A stretch of 64,000 nucleotides of DNA from Lyophyllum atratum (lineage: Eukaryota > Basidiomycota > Agaricomycetes > Agaricales > Lyophyllaceae): NCBI GenBank assembly GCA_014905825.1, contig JACGCN010000008.1:186001-250000 (forward strand), read 5' to 3'. Below are positions 1 through 10,870 of this stretch, piece by piece; within the stretch, counting starts at the first letter, position 1, and every line of letters starts with the position of its first letter. The translations under genes were made by a program, and so were the position numbers. Below the pieces are notes generated by a model. It was not told where the DNA came from, did no database searches, and saw only the letters and a list, made by a program, of their open reading frames with translations.

Positions 1-293
1 GCCTCTGTCATCAATGCATTGCTGAGCTCAGTGGGAGTGTTTTTGTCGGCCATGGCGTCTGAAAGAGGTGTACGTGGTGGCACGGGGAGGCTGGGAATCT
101 TCGTACCATCTCTCCGCCACCCAGACGCCACTTTGCCCAGTCAAAAAATCAACACACCAGCACGTGCCATATTTCGTTAGTATTTAAACCTGATTAAAAC
201 CATTCTACACGTTGCAAATACTTCCTGACCGCTCGTTCTCCCCCCCACCATCGTGCTGCAGCCGCTCACCTTCACGAATCTTTTCGTGCAGTC

Positions 294-1525
294 ATGGGGC
301 GTAGTGACAAGCAACGTAGCCTATCCTCATGGCTTCCTTTTGTAGGAGCGAGAGAACCTGAGTTCCCTGAAGAGGAAGATGCAGTGTCCAACGTATATGC
401 CGACCTGCTCACCACACCAGAAGAAGACTCTGAATGGACGACTGCCCAGGAAGACTTGGATGCGGACAAGCACCCCCCTGCTGTAATTTCTGACAGCGAA
501 GAGTCTATCGCAGGTGAGGACGCATCCGATGCAGCTTCGGACACAGACTCTGGGATGCCCGCGAACGACCCTTTCAGTGTCGCAGCGGAACTCAGCCTCC
601 GGGGTCAACCAGCGGGCAATTTCCAGCGCCGTGGTAAGTACGCGGCATACTTAGTAACGAAAGGCCGAGTACCGGGCATTTACCTGACTTGGTAAGTTGT
701 ATGCTTCATCTGTTTCGTCTGAACTGACTGTGGCGCCAGGGATGCGGCGCTAGATCAGATCAGCGGATTTTCCCACAACTCATACAAGGGGTATCGTACC
801 ATCGAGGAAGCTCAGGCAGCATGGCACCAAGCGCTCGCCAATAGCACAACTGGTCCCCCGGGATCATCTCAACAGCGCCTCGTCGCCTCCTCCCTGCCTC
901 GCGCCTCAGGCCGACGTGTCGCCTCCTCTCAGTCTCATGCTTCAAAGCAACATGCGCCTTCGCCTACAGTGCATTCGGTGACGCCTACTCGGGACGCAGG
1001 TACTTCTGCACGTCACACCTCGCGCTTCTGTTCGGAGACACATGCTTCCTTGGCACCAAAACCTCACACACCCCGATCCCCGCCAGGTAAAGCGAGCGCA
1101 GGCGCCACATCAACATGCCGATGCCGTCAATGTACTTCGGAGCCAACACGTGTGCCCCATTTTTTGTCCGCACCTCCCACCCATCATGCTAACCAACGAA
1201 ATAGTTCGCTTCAGTGTTCCATCTCATGACGGAGTCGCAAGTACTTCACGCCAGCCTACCCCTCACATTCATGATGGCGCCCCAGTCCTTGATGATGAGG
1301 ACCTCTTTTTTGCTGTAATCCAGGGTCGTGCCCCTGGTGTTTATCAGGGACGGTAAGTACTTTCCATTTTCAAGTCAGCTCCACTCTAGATTTTTTGACA
1401 GCTCCGCCGCAACACGAGCAGCTGGATGCCATGGCGGTGTAATTCGGAAGGCTCCGACCAGTAACGCCGCCAATTGCATCTTTGTTACGGCCTTTATGGC
1501 TGGCTCGGTCTGGCGAAATGAATGA
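294..1525 (+). CDS. Protein with two RNase H1 N-terminal (viroplasmin-like) modules
   Basis: Four exons (294-691, 740-1086, 1205-1352, 1402-1525) join in phase to give 338 residues. The third intron boundary is supported by a branch-like CTAAC just before the acceptor. Residues about 114-160 match the RNase H1 N-terminal/caulimovirus viroplasmin fold: a strand ending in KGRVPGIYLTW, then GF, then YKGYRTIEEAQAAW. A second, diverged copy sits near residues 282-330 (IQGRAPGVYQGR, then a Gly/Ala-rich half). The first 110 residues are acidic and low in complexity. In known proteins this module binds RNA/DNA hybrids or double-stranded RNA. No RNase H catalytic domain follows, so a binding role is inferred, not shown. 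The gene runs convergently towards a TET/JBP-like gene whose stop lies 96 bp beyond. The start is the first ATG in the open frame. Confidence 0.6.
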
Positions 1526-1621
1526 ATTTTTTTACGTATACCTACAACTTGCTCAATATATTGAACTTTCCTGCTGTTCCTGAGTGTTCCTGTATTGCAG
1601 AAAAGATGATATTAAGGTACA

Positions 1622-3173
1622 TTAAGTGGCGCCCACAAGTTCACTCAATCTGCTGTACAAGGTTAAGTCGGATTCCCACCGCGTCCTTTTGAGCCCACAG
1701 ATCCGCCGGTGCTCCTCGTCATCATCCTGGCGAAGCTGCTTTTCGGTGCGACAGCCGTTGTCAACATAGCGAAATAGGCCTCCGCTGCAATACTGAGTGA
1801 AGGATACACGACTGTCACCCTCCTGCACGCGAACGTTCGCATGTGTAAGTGTAGCAGAAGGGATGAGGATCAGCGCTCCCGGAGGGAATTCGAGAACAAT
1901 TTTCAGACCAGGGAGGACAAGGTGACCCCCCTTTTCTGGGTCGAACGCTCCCAGTGCTTGAATGGCGCACCACCCGATTGGTAAGTTGAGCAAGTCGCGG
2001 TGCGACTTCGTGCAAACGTTAGGCCCAAAGTTGAATGCCGCTGCGGCGAACACGCTTTTGGAGAAGATGTGGCGAAGGTAAGGCACCGTCTCGAAAAGTT
2101 TACCTAGATAAGTATGGTAGCGTTCATAGACTTTGGGAGCCCACATAGCAAACGCGCCTAGAGATAAAATGAGAGTTTATTAGACAACGGAAAAGAGAAA
2201 GAGTTACCGTCAGCAAAGTGAGCGAGCCGTTTGATATGTGCATTTCCAAGGAGACGTCCCAGCATATCTGCGTGCCTTCCTGCGTCGAGATTCGTGGGAT
2301 AGGTTGCGCCTAGTCCCATAGTAACTCCTGTATTGACAGCTGGAAAGTCACCGCGGCGATGGCTCTGCTCAGCATAAGAAAAGGTTGCTTTGCGACCTTC
2401 ATCCATGATGGCCTCGTATGCTAAACGACATGATTCTGCGTAAGTTGGATCGTCAGGCTGACCCACTGCGCAGCCGAAGACGCGCTCATCACTGCAGAGC
2501 AGAGGTAAGCAAGACCTAGTGAAGGATTTACAATTATACAGAGTTAAAGCAACGCGAAGACATACCTGCCCTTCCATTTGACTAAGTCGTTACCAGCATC
2601 CAAGGCTTCTTGCAAAGTATCGAAATAGATGCCCTCGCCTTGCGTTCGGCGGGCTGCGTATCCACTACTATTTACGGGTAGACCTTTCGTGCACAAGTCA
2701 GTTTTCATGGCAATGTCTCCGTTGACGTGGGCAGCCATGACTTTGGGGCGAGGCAGGTGGCCAAGGGCGCTTGCTACTGCATCACGCTTCAAACGTCGTT
2801 TTCGATGGGCATATGTGCTACCCCCTGCGGCTGGAACATCATCAGCGTGCGGGCGTTTTAATGGAGATGACTTTTCGTCATTGGTGAGAGTTGAGTCTAC
2901 TACAGGAAATGCCGAACGCTCAGGAGGTGTGCCGCACTCTGATTGCGAAGCCAACATTGTTGGCTGTGCATCTTCCATGGCATTCTCGCGTTCCTCCTGC
3001 TCTGTTGAAAGCTTTATGCACTCAGCTAAATCGAATGATTTGTCGAATGTGATTGGGGATATCTGGAATGGTGAAAACGTCGCTCCAGAACGCGTCTAAA
3101 GAAGTTACATGAAACTAAGTATTTGAAACCAGGCAGCTTAACGTACACTGCGAGGTAGAACTTCGAATGACAT
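1622..3173 (-). CDS. TET/JBP-family 2-oxoglutarate/Fe(II) dioxygenase
   Basis: Four exons on the minus strand (3173-3147, 3095-2566, 2491-2208, 2157-1622) join in phase to 458 residues without a break. The C-terminal half has the layout I know from the fungal TET/JBP expansion: an FNFGPN stretch, then HRD (His333, Asp335), GGHLVLPGL, EFPPGALILIPSA, the distal iron His386 in LTHAN, the 2-oxoglutarate Arg397 in DSRVSFTQY, and GGLFRYVDNG. TET/JBP enzymes oxidise 5-methylpyrimidines in DNA, so a nuclear role on methylated DNA is inferred. Residues 1-150 are polar with basic stretches (KRRLKRD) that could serve nuclear import or DNA contact. The first exon codes for only nine residues. This family is often linked to transposons in mushrooms, and the neighbours here are transposon remains. 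All catalytic residues are present, so it could be active. Confidence 0.75.
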
Positions 3174-3223
3174 GGCTGGAGCTACAAATTTCAGAGTAAG
3201 CTTGCAATTTACCAGAGAGAGAA

Positions 3224-3306
3224 GGGCTTTCTGGGGCCAACAGGCTTGTGGACATAGACCCAGGTTTGATTCATTTATCCACAAGCCGTCTGGCTCCAGA
3301 AAGCCC
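3224..3306. repeat. Imperfect inverted repeat (hairpin)
   Basis: Two 29-bp arms (3224-3252 and 3278-3306) are reverse complements with about three mismatches, around a 25-nt loop. The left arm starts GGGCTTTCTGGGGCC and the right arm ends GGCTCCAGAAAGCCC. It lies about 50 bp upstream of the TET/JBP start codon. It may be a short transposon relic or a structured promoter element; no target duplication was seen. Confidence 0.6.
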
Positions 3307-3379
3307 CGTAGAAACACTGTGGAGTCATAACTTACCTACGACTGGCAGAGCGAGCGGCCGTATGGTGAAGCCTGTGAAG

Positions 3380-5207
3380 TTTTTTGTTCAGCTTTTAGGG
3401 AGTTAGATAGGCTTTACTGGCCGATGAACAGGCACGTGGTCAGACTTCGATTCAACATGAGGGGAACGACTCGAAAGCAAACAGATTTGAAGACCGCCTG
3501 ATTCGTCAGTTCCGCGATTTAACGTGCTCAATGTACAACACCACCAGGTGAGGCTGCCACGCGTGTGCATCGAACGAACACTCATGCCCCTTCTGGGACT
3601 GCGAACTCCAATGGCACTGCGGCATCGACATCAGGCCACTCAGTCGCTGTTGAACTGCGTCAACATCCTCACACTCAGCTCAGCCACTCCTGGGAACAAC
3701 ACACGGGCTCAAGGCTCCTCGCGCCGCACGAAAACGCTTAATCTTAAGCTTCACCTTTACAAGCTCCACTCGCTAGGTGACTATTTTAGCTGCATCCGCA
3801 TGTTTGCCATGGTACTGCGGACTCGTATTCAACGCAGCTTGTGAGCGACTCCGTTCCCTTCGCGACCATTGAATTGAGGCTTACCATTCACAGGGAGAAC
3901 TTGCACATCGCCTCGTTAAAATGCTCTATGGACGAACGAATAAGAAGGACGCGATGAAACAAGTTGCGAAGCAAGTCAATCGGCGCGAGGTTTTCCGTGG
4001 CGATCAATCAGCGGCTGCAGCCATTGAGTATGAAGAGCTGGCGAACGCACTCCTCGAGGCCCACCATATCATTTCGGAATCCCGAAGAAATCCTGTCAAC
4101 ATGTATGCATTCGTCAATGAACGGCACAACGGACGACTTGATCCAGCCAAGAAGGTACGTGAACTCTTCTCATGACGATCATCCACCTTCAACGATTATA
4201 CTCCAGGAAATCATACCGAAACTTCAAGACCATCTCCCTGCTCGACTGCTTTCCCGGGAGTTCAGCGGCGATGAACACGACGACTTCACTGATGATGACA
4301 GGAACGATGTTCGTATCATTGGGAGCGCCCTATATTCCGTCAAGGTCATTCATGTCAACTATACGACATATGATATCCGCCGTGCATCTGATACCATCAA
4401 CCCGCGTCCTCACTGCTACATCACGGTTCGCTTGCCTGAGACAGGCCCAGACGCACACCAATTTCGGTATGCTCAGGTGCTGGGCATCTTCCACGGTGTT
4501 GTTCTCCATGCGGGGCCGCGGTCGTGCAACCCTAGCAAGCGTCTTCAGATGGATTTCCTATGGGTGCACTGGCTTGGCGTGGAGCCTGGTCACCGGTCTG
4601 GGCGACGACACGCCAGGCTACCAAAGCTTGGTTCTGTTCCTGATACAGATCCATGCGCGTTCGGGTTTCTAGACCCTTCATAATTCGCGGGTCCCACATC
4701 ATTCCTGCATTCGCGGCCGGCAAGACATCTGCACTCCTTCCTCTTTGGAAGACTGGGTGAATTTCTGCGTAGACATGTGAGTTAATCTCTACCTACTGGT
4801 ATACATCCAGCTGACTGTAATGGAAGTTTTGTTGATACCGTCTGGGCTGCGGCATCGGGCATCTGGAGCCTGTACAGGCTTCCGAGGATCCGGCCGATGA
4901 GACGAATCAAGATGAATTGCCAGACGACAACGATGACGCGGAAATGGTCGGCTCCGAAACTTTCTATACTCGCGGCCTCGACGCTCATAGCGACGATGAA
5001 AGTGACCACGGTGATGATGATGATGATGACGGGGACGATGATGATGACGACGAGGATGTTGATGATGTTGATGATACTGATGAGGAGGGTGGGTACGGAT
5101 CCGATGACAAAGTGGAAGACGCCGGGTATGGCGGGCTGCAGTGTTTAAATATTCAAATGTCATCATTTTGTTTTCAAAGCCGCATCCCACCTCGGCGGCA
5201 ACCGTAA
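3380..5207 (+). pseudogene. Decayed C-terminal part of a basidiomycete transposon-associated protein (Plavaka/CACTA-like family suspected)
   Basis: Fragments in different frames follow, in order, a protein type I know from many mushroom transposons: NLKLHLYKLHSLGDY (about 3740-3780), then across an intron GELAHRLVKMLYGRTNKKDA (about 3892-3952), then NYTTYDIRRASDTINPRPH, RYAQVLGIFHG, MDFLWVHWLG and AFGFLDPS (4350-4680), then IIRGSHIIPAFAAG one frame over (4682 on), and CVDM-FVD and GCGIGHLEP (4765-4885). The tail is acidic, with an Asp run at about 5010-5075. At least three frame changes and a small deletion near 4840 break it. The N-terminal transposase core is missing. The family name is from memory and is the weaker part of the call; the homology to the mobile-element family is firmer. 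Confidence 0.6.
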
Positions 5208-5862
5208 GAAATTATCGTGACAAATGTCAATCCAATACCACCGCACGATGATGTTATACCCTGCATGCAATCTACGATGATCATTGGCACCGTCTTCCCG
5301 CCTCATATAATCTTTCAAATTATCACCAGCCATCGACAAGTCGTTGTGAACCCTCGATGACCTTGCCTAGTAACTGGAGCAGCGTCTTATCAAAAAATTC
5401 CCAATTTAGTGAAGTTGCGCTCCCTCCACGTTCACGTTCGAGTCTTCTTTCGAACATTATGAGGACGCGGCGCCAACCTTTGATGGTGGTCGGTGCCTTG
5501 CGATCTGCCTTACTTTCAAACAAGCTATATTATATACACCCAATACAATCCTGGCCGCGCATACTTGTGGCAGTGGAAGGGCAGCACAGTAAGAATGCAT
5601 GAATTGTTTGGACAGCGGAAACCATCTCACTATCATCTGAATCACTATATCACTATTGAAGCAGCCGAGAGCCTCTTCACTCTGGACGTGGGTTGGGCAG
5701 AGCCAGCATCGGGTCGGCTTCTGAGACTCCTGGGCTGGGAGTAGCAAGATCATTTCCTTCCCTCTCGTGTCCAGAAATGACGAAAGTTTCAGCTGAGAGG
5801 CTTTTGTTTAAAATGGAGGAGGTAGGTGAAACACTTCTCATAAATATCCCATCGCAGCAGTT
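5208..5862. other. Spacer with no supported gene
   Basis: Between the decayed transposon gene and the XPG-like start. The only open frames are short, on both strands, and without recognisable motifs. It probably holds the promoter of the XPG-like gene. No convincing TATA box was chosen. Confidence 0.4.
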
Positions 5863-6973
5863 ATGGGGATTCACGGACTATGGCAGGTACGAAGCATATG
5901 CTGCCTTTACAATGCTATGGCGTGCTTCACATTTTGAAAATTCAGGCAGTGGCGCCAGCAGAGCGGGAGCATTCACTATTGAATCTCACTACGAGGGAAG
6001 GGTATCTGCGAAACCCAGAGAGGCGATATCTCGTACTCGGGGTAGACATGAAGTAAGGCTTGACGTTTAAATCTCTCAGCAGTTGCACTGACATCGAGTA
6101 AAACAAGCCTTTGGATGGATAGCTGCCAAGCAGCTTTCGAAGCAGCGGGAATTCATACACATGCTGGGGAGAATCCTGAACTGCGCACTTTTTACTCCAA
6201 GTTGTGCCGGTATCTCAAGCTGCCTGTGGTCCTTGTCTTCGTTCCAGACAGCGAAGGTCGCCCTGCTATCAAACGTGGCCGAGCTGTACAACCACAGCCA
6301 TTGTGGATGTCAAATTATGTCGAGGAACTCGTTAGGGCTTTTGGCTTTTATATTCACCAGGTATGCCTAGCCGATTCTGACACTTGAAGTTGGATCATAC
6401 CTGAGCTGAATGTGTCACCAGGCTCCTGGTGAAGCCGAGGCAGAGCTAGCAAAGCTTAATAGCCTAGGCATGATAGATGCAATCTTGACTGATGACTCGG
6501 ACACATTGGTCTTTGGTGGCGAATGCATCATCCGCAGGTTGGATTCTGCCACACCGCTTTTGGATCGCGCACACCACTCATATTACCCATCAGCGCACCT
6601 GGATCCACGAACTTCGATAGGATCCTCTTATACGATGCAAATTCAATCGAGCACAGCGAGGGGGTCAAGTTAACTCGTGGCGGCCTTCTCCTGTTTGCTC
6701 TGATGGCAGGTGGTGACTATGATCCCGGGATCAAGGGATGCGGTCCAAAAACCGCGCACGCTATGGCCAAGTGCGGTTTTGGCGATGCACTGATTGATGC
6801 TGCGATGACGATGTCTGGGGCGGTTCTTCAAGAATTCCTCTCTTCCTGGCGGAAAGATCTGCAGCATGAATTACAATCCAACTCACTGCGCTGGATGGAT
6901 GGCCGATGCATTTCGATCGCACGTAAGATTACAGACGAATTCCCTGATCTTATAATCTTGGACAACTACTTGA

Positions 6974-7074
6974 GGGTCTGTTCGGCAACCAAACCTGGGT
7001 CAGGTTTGGAGCCAGGTTTGCTTAGTAATATGTCACGTGACTTTTTCGGAGCGTTCCGAGCGCGCGTCGCGTCG
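6974..7074 (+). repeat. Left terminal inverted repeat of Harbinger element
   Basis: 101 bp, matching 9561-9661 in reverse complement at every base read. Contains two copies of an AGGTTTG motif and a CACGTG core, which could bind the element's own Myb-like protein or a host bHLH factor (inference). Preceded by TSD TGA at 6971-6973. Confidence 0.93.
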
Positions 7075-7106
7075 CTGCCTCGTTGATCAATATACATCTT
7101 TTATCA

Positions 7107-8478
7107 ATGCCTGAACCACCCAACGATGAAGGCTTGAGGCGGCGTATCATCCTTACAGCTAGCTACTACATCCATGCTGTTTCTGTGGCTGCTTTACTCT
7201 ATGCATCTCCGCATTACTGGCGACAAGACTACCATAATTCTGTATTGACGGGGCGCGCATGGGTTACGGAGCTGATCTATGGACATCCTGATCGTATCTG
7301 GACTGAACTTGGCATGAGAGTGCATGTTTTCTTGGCTTTGGTGGTGGAATTGCGGGCTCTTTGTGGTTTGACAGATTTTCGATATGTCGATCTCGAGGAA
7401 CAAGTGGCTATATTCCTCTACATGTGCGTAACTGGATTATCAATCCGCCATGTTGGCGAACGTTTCCAGCGTTCCAATGAAACTGTATCAAAGTGAGCCC
7501 TCTACTGTGGTATGGGATATTTTCTGTGTCTGATCATGGTAAAAAGGTGTTTCCGCACTATACTATTTGCCGTATCCTCCCCCCCATTCTACACCAAATA
7601 TGTTCAGCTTCCCAAAGCCGACACTCCAGTCCCACCCCTCATTCGGAACAATCCCAAATTCTTTCCCTTCCTGCGCAATGCCTTGGGGGCCATGGATGGT
7701 GTTCACATCAATTGTTGCCCTTCTGCAGCTCAACGTAACGCCGCTCGCAATCGAAAGGGGGCCCTGACGCAGAACTGCCTTGCTTGCTCTTCCTTCGGAA
7801 TGGAGTTCCTGTACCTTGTTAGTGGATGGGAAGGATCGGCTGCTGATGCCACACTATTTGCGCATTCCCGGTTTGAAGATCTTCGTATACCTCCTGGAAA
7901 GTACTACCTCGCAGACGCTGGCTTTGGTGCATGTGACGCGCTCCTGGTCCCGTACCGTAGTGTTCGGTATCACCTTGCTGAATGGGCCAAGGCAGATATG
8001 CGGTGCGTGTATGTCTTTTATTTACTGAACATTGGTTTGAGACATTTCAATTTTCAGGCCACAAAATTACAAGGAGCTTTTCAATCTACGTCATGCGCAA
8101 GCACGAAATGTGGTTGAACGAATCTTCGGTGTGGTGAAGCAGCGATGGGACATCCTCAACCGTCCAGCTCATTTCGACATGTCGATCCAGGCTCGAGTTC
8201 CACCAGGCCTGGGTGGAGTACACAATTTCATCATGAAACATGATCCGAAAGACGCAGAGGACCTTATGGAAAGGCTGGGGCATGGAGAGGAAGTGGGCGG
8301 ACATGATGGTAATGATAACGAGGTATTTGGAACTTTGGCAGACTCACGAGTGAGCAACCGGGAGAAGGAAAGGGCTGAAGCACTCAGAGATCAGATTGCA
8401 AAGGAGATGTGGGAGGATTATCAGGCATATCTTCTGGAGCATGGCCATGAGATGGATATGGAGGTAGATACAACATAG
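7107..8478 (+). CDS. PIF/Harbinger transposase (DDE_Tnp_4 type)
   Basis: Exons 7107-7492, 7547-8002 and 8058-8478 give 420 residues. An N-terminal helix-turn-helix region has SIRHVGERFQRSNETVS. The catalytic RNase H-like domain shows the first Asp in GAMDGVHI, the second Asp in YLADAGFGA, and the Glu in RNVVERIFGVVKQRW, the usual order and spacing. The C-terminal 80 residues are charged. It would cut and join element ends, normally together with the Myb-like partner encoded opposite. The first ATG after the left terminal repeat was taken as start. No stops or shifts were seen, so the protein could be functional. Confidence 0.9.
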
Positions 8479-8489
8479 GTATACTCTGA

Positions 8490-9499
8490 CTACATATCTA
8501 GCTGTGCTGCAACCCACTCCTTACGCAGTGATTCATCCTCCAAAACACTGTAAACATCCACCGCAGAGACATCCCGACGTAACAAATCGATGAACGAGAT
8601 CAACTGAAACCCTGTAAGCCATGACTTCTCGAGTGCCTGCGCACGAACAACAGCGTCCATCTTACGGCGGGGAGTTGCAGGTAAACCATCCTTCGAAGGA
8701 AAGAGAGCATCTTTGATGGTGCTCGAAAAGTCATTGACAGAGTTGCTGAGACTTTCGAGGGCAGAAGCGCCACTGGGACGAGGCCTTTTCGAAGCGGATT
8801 GTGAGTTACTGGCGGCTGGATACTTCCGCTTACTAGCGACCGGGGTCTGGGAGACCTGTAAAAATTATTAGATGCAGGTGAAATGAAAAAGAATAAAAAG
8901 AGCGCACCACAGGCGGAGGCGACAGTGACCTTCGCAGATCGTTTGTATCATCCTGATACAATTCATCGTCGTCACCAAAAAGTGCCTGGGAGTGCGAGGG
9001 GAACTCGGTGGTGGAGGATTCCTGAGATTCCGGCTCAGGTTCAGCTGCGCCAGAAGCATGATACCTGTTGGTCCCTGCCTCGGAGGATGGCATGATTTCC
9101 CTTGTTCTTGAAAGGCGCAGCACCAGGGTTTTTCTTGACATATGCGTCCCAAATGACCTTGGAGTCTTCAGTGATACAAGCACCGCCGTCAGTGCTCCAA
9201 GTCCAGCCAGACTGTGACTTGATCGCCTGAACGACACGGAAGGTCTTGCGCAACTGGGAACAATCAATTTCTGAAAGAAGCAGGGGGAAAAAAATACATA
9301 CTGCGGACCACTTATTTTTGCATGAGTTTGCAGTCTTCGGTGCGCCCCTTTCGGCTGCAGGATCAGCCATATGTTGTGACGCAGCGTTCCAAGTGGCAGC
9401 CTTGTAGTTTGCCCCATCCCCAGACTGTGCCTTGTGCTCTAAAAGGAACTCAATGAGCTTCTTTTCATCAGAGTCGGTCCAGTATGCCTTCTCAACCAT
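8490..9499 (-). CDS. Harbinger ORF2, Myb/SANT-like DNA-binding protein, apparently frameshifted
   Basis: Exons 9499-9302, 9253-8908 and 8855-8490. The start MVEKAYWTDSDEKKLIEFLLE and the later NSCKNKWSAL form a Myb/SANT-like domain of about 100 residues. In this superfamily the protein carries the transposase to the terminal repeats. After NPGAAPFKNKG (about 9095) the frame no longer fits: the following REIMPSSEAG segment, acidic linker and basic ASKRPRPSG tail sit one frame over, and exon 2 is one base out of phase with the otherwise good GTG-CAG intron at 8907-8856. Relatives I recall have extra residues here, so a small deletion is likely. As read, the frame ends at about 9041, soon after the Myb domain. 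Confidence 0.75.
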
Positions 9500-9560
9500 G
9501 ATGAAGCAGGAGAATAGCGAGGGGAATTGAGTTCTCAGAGGAAACGCGAATGAAATTTGA

Positions 9561-9661
9561 CGACGCGACGCGCGCTCGGAACGCTCCGAAAAAGTCACGT
9601 GACATATTACTAAGCAAACCTGGCTCCAAACCTGACCCAGGTTTGGTTGCCGAACAGACCC
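9561..9661 (-). repeat. Right terminal inverted repeat of Harbinger element
   Basis: Reverse complement of 6974-7074, followed by TSD TGA at 9662-9664. The host XPG-like reading frame resumes at 9665. Confidence 0.93.
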
Positions 9662-10614
9662 TGAATCCTCTCACATCTTGGTCACCTCAATGTACCAGGA
9701 AGGTTCCAGATGCCAACGAGTGGAGAAGCCGCGAGCCCCTGATCCCATTGATCACCGCATTTTGCGTGCGGCACTTCGGATGGGGTAGAGATGGTGGGCT
9801 TCCAAAGCGGTTTCGCAGCAAGCTATGGGAAGGTGTAGCGTTTCGAATACTCTGCTCGGTCGCTTCTCTGCTCTGTTCGCGTCATTCTGACATTACTCAT
9901 TTTCAATAACAGCCTCTTGTCCGGTGCAATAGCGCAACACACTGCATTGCAACACCAGCAGCAAATTTTGTTATCAAATCACATACTGCGAGCAAGACCA
10001 TTATGTCACGTCAGACACCCTCGCGGAGACTTGCGATTACAACGAAGAATTTCCAAGCGCTGATGGGACCACCTTGGAGCGCTGCTGACCTTGAAGAGGG
10101 CATCATTCGTGTCCATGTTCCTACTGTGATAATTGAAGCAGCATCCCCCGATGTTCTTAAGACCCTCTCTGCGAAGCGGAAGGTACGCTCTATATTGACA
10201 CCTTGTTTCATTATTTATTCACTAGTCTTATAGAAGCCAGCTCCTCAAGTATCGGCAGAAATCGTTGAACTGAAAGACTCCGAAGGTCATGGTATCCCCG
10301 TGCCGACGGCCTCTGGCAGCGGAGGGAAAGTAAAGGTCATTCAAACTATCCACTCAGAAGTCATTGAAGTACTTGACTCCGACGACGAAGGTGGAGCCGC
10401 CATCGTAATAGATCTTACCTAGCAAGTTGCGCGCGAGTGCACATTCTATTTCATGGCTTCGTGGATTTTAAGTGTATTATTATAATGATCTCCCTTCCAT
10501 TGAGCGAAGCAAGCAGAATAAGGGGAACGAAAGAAATTCAGACCTCCCTTCGATCAAGCGGAAGTCAAAATGAACATCGGTCCTTCTCTCAATCATGGCA
10601 GAATGAGGATAAAA

Positions 10615-10670
10615 GTCATGTCGATTGAAGAGATCGAAGAATGTCATGTCGATTGAAGAGATCGAAGAAT
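10615..10670. repeat. Tandem duplication, 2 x 28 bp
   Basis: The unit starting GTCATGTCGATTGAAGAG at 10615 is repeated exactly at 10643. It lies about 200 bp downstream of the XPG-like stop, in non-coding sequence. Confidence 0.85.
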
Positions 10671-10870
10671 TCCAGACGACCAAATCTCCAATGTCTTCGC
10701 CGATCAATCGATCATGCCCAGCGACTTCTTTTAATTCCTCACTCAGCAACAAGCCCCACTACCAACTGCCCCTCAACATACCCATCCTGCCACTGCAGTT
10801 GCTCGCCTTATAAATTTTCAGCTTATCGAGGCGCACGCATTTACGCCCCGCTTGCGCTGGGGAGAGTGTC

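Larger units (their letters stand above)
6974..9661. mobile_element. PIF/Harbinger DNA transposon, complete, 2,688 bp
   Basis: Perfect 101-bp terminal inverted repeats (6974-7074 and 9561-9661) begin GGGTCTGTTCGGCAACC. They are flanked by a 3-bp target duplication TGA at 6971-6973 and 9662-9664, as expected in size for this superfamily. Inside are the two usual genes, tail to tail: a DDE transposase on the plus strand (7107-8478) and a Myb/SANT-like protein on the minus strand (8490-9499), with 11 bp between their stops. The element sits inside an exon of the XPG-like gene. Unmutated terminal repeats suggest recent movement, although the Myb-like gene has an apparent frameshift. Confidence 0.93.
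5863..10422 (+). pseudogene. XPG/FEN-like (Rad2 family) nuclease gene split by a Harbinger transposon
   Basis: Exons 5863-5886, 5946-6052, 6108-6360, 6422-6537, 6594-6973, then after the insertion 9665-9858, 9913-10182 and 10234-10422. Leaving out the element and one TGA copy, the frame runs through to 510 codons. The start MGIHGLWQ is the family N-terminus. An N-region motif GVDMNLWMD carries an acidic residue. The I-region shows APGEAEAELA and ILTDDSDTLVFGG, and GGDYDPGIKGCG is the helix-hairpin-helix entry with the last metal acid, so the usual acidic metal ligands look present. The C-terminus is acidic and holds two SUMO-interaction-like motifs, VIEVLDSDDE and a terminal VIDLT. The family cuts branched or flap DNA, and Agaricomycetes carry many diverged copies. 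As it stands the insertion adds an early stop about 35 codons past the junction, so only the catalytic part could be made. Confidence 0.8.

Noticed and set aside
2629..3099. Open frame of 156 codons on the plus strand over the TET/JBP gene
   Set aside because: Antisense to a spliced gene with complete motifs; composition is not protein-like and no intron support exists.
4897..5148. Met/Thr-rich and His-rich frames around 5010-5080
   Set aside because: Shadow frames of a GAT/GAC microsatellite that encodes the Asp run of the decayed gene.
6974..9661. Harbinger element as an intron of the XPG-like gene
   Set aside because: Ends are GGGTCT and AGACCC, not splice sites, and a target duplication is present.
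9550..9909. 119-codon frame starting inside the right Harbinger repeat
   Set aside because: Chance fusion of the terminal repeat with the resumed XPG-like exon; the true frame enters from 6973.
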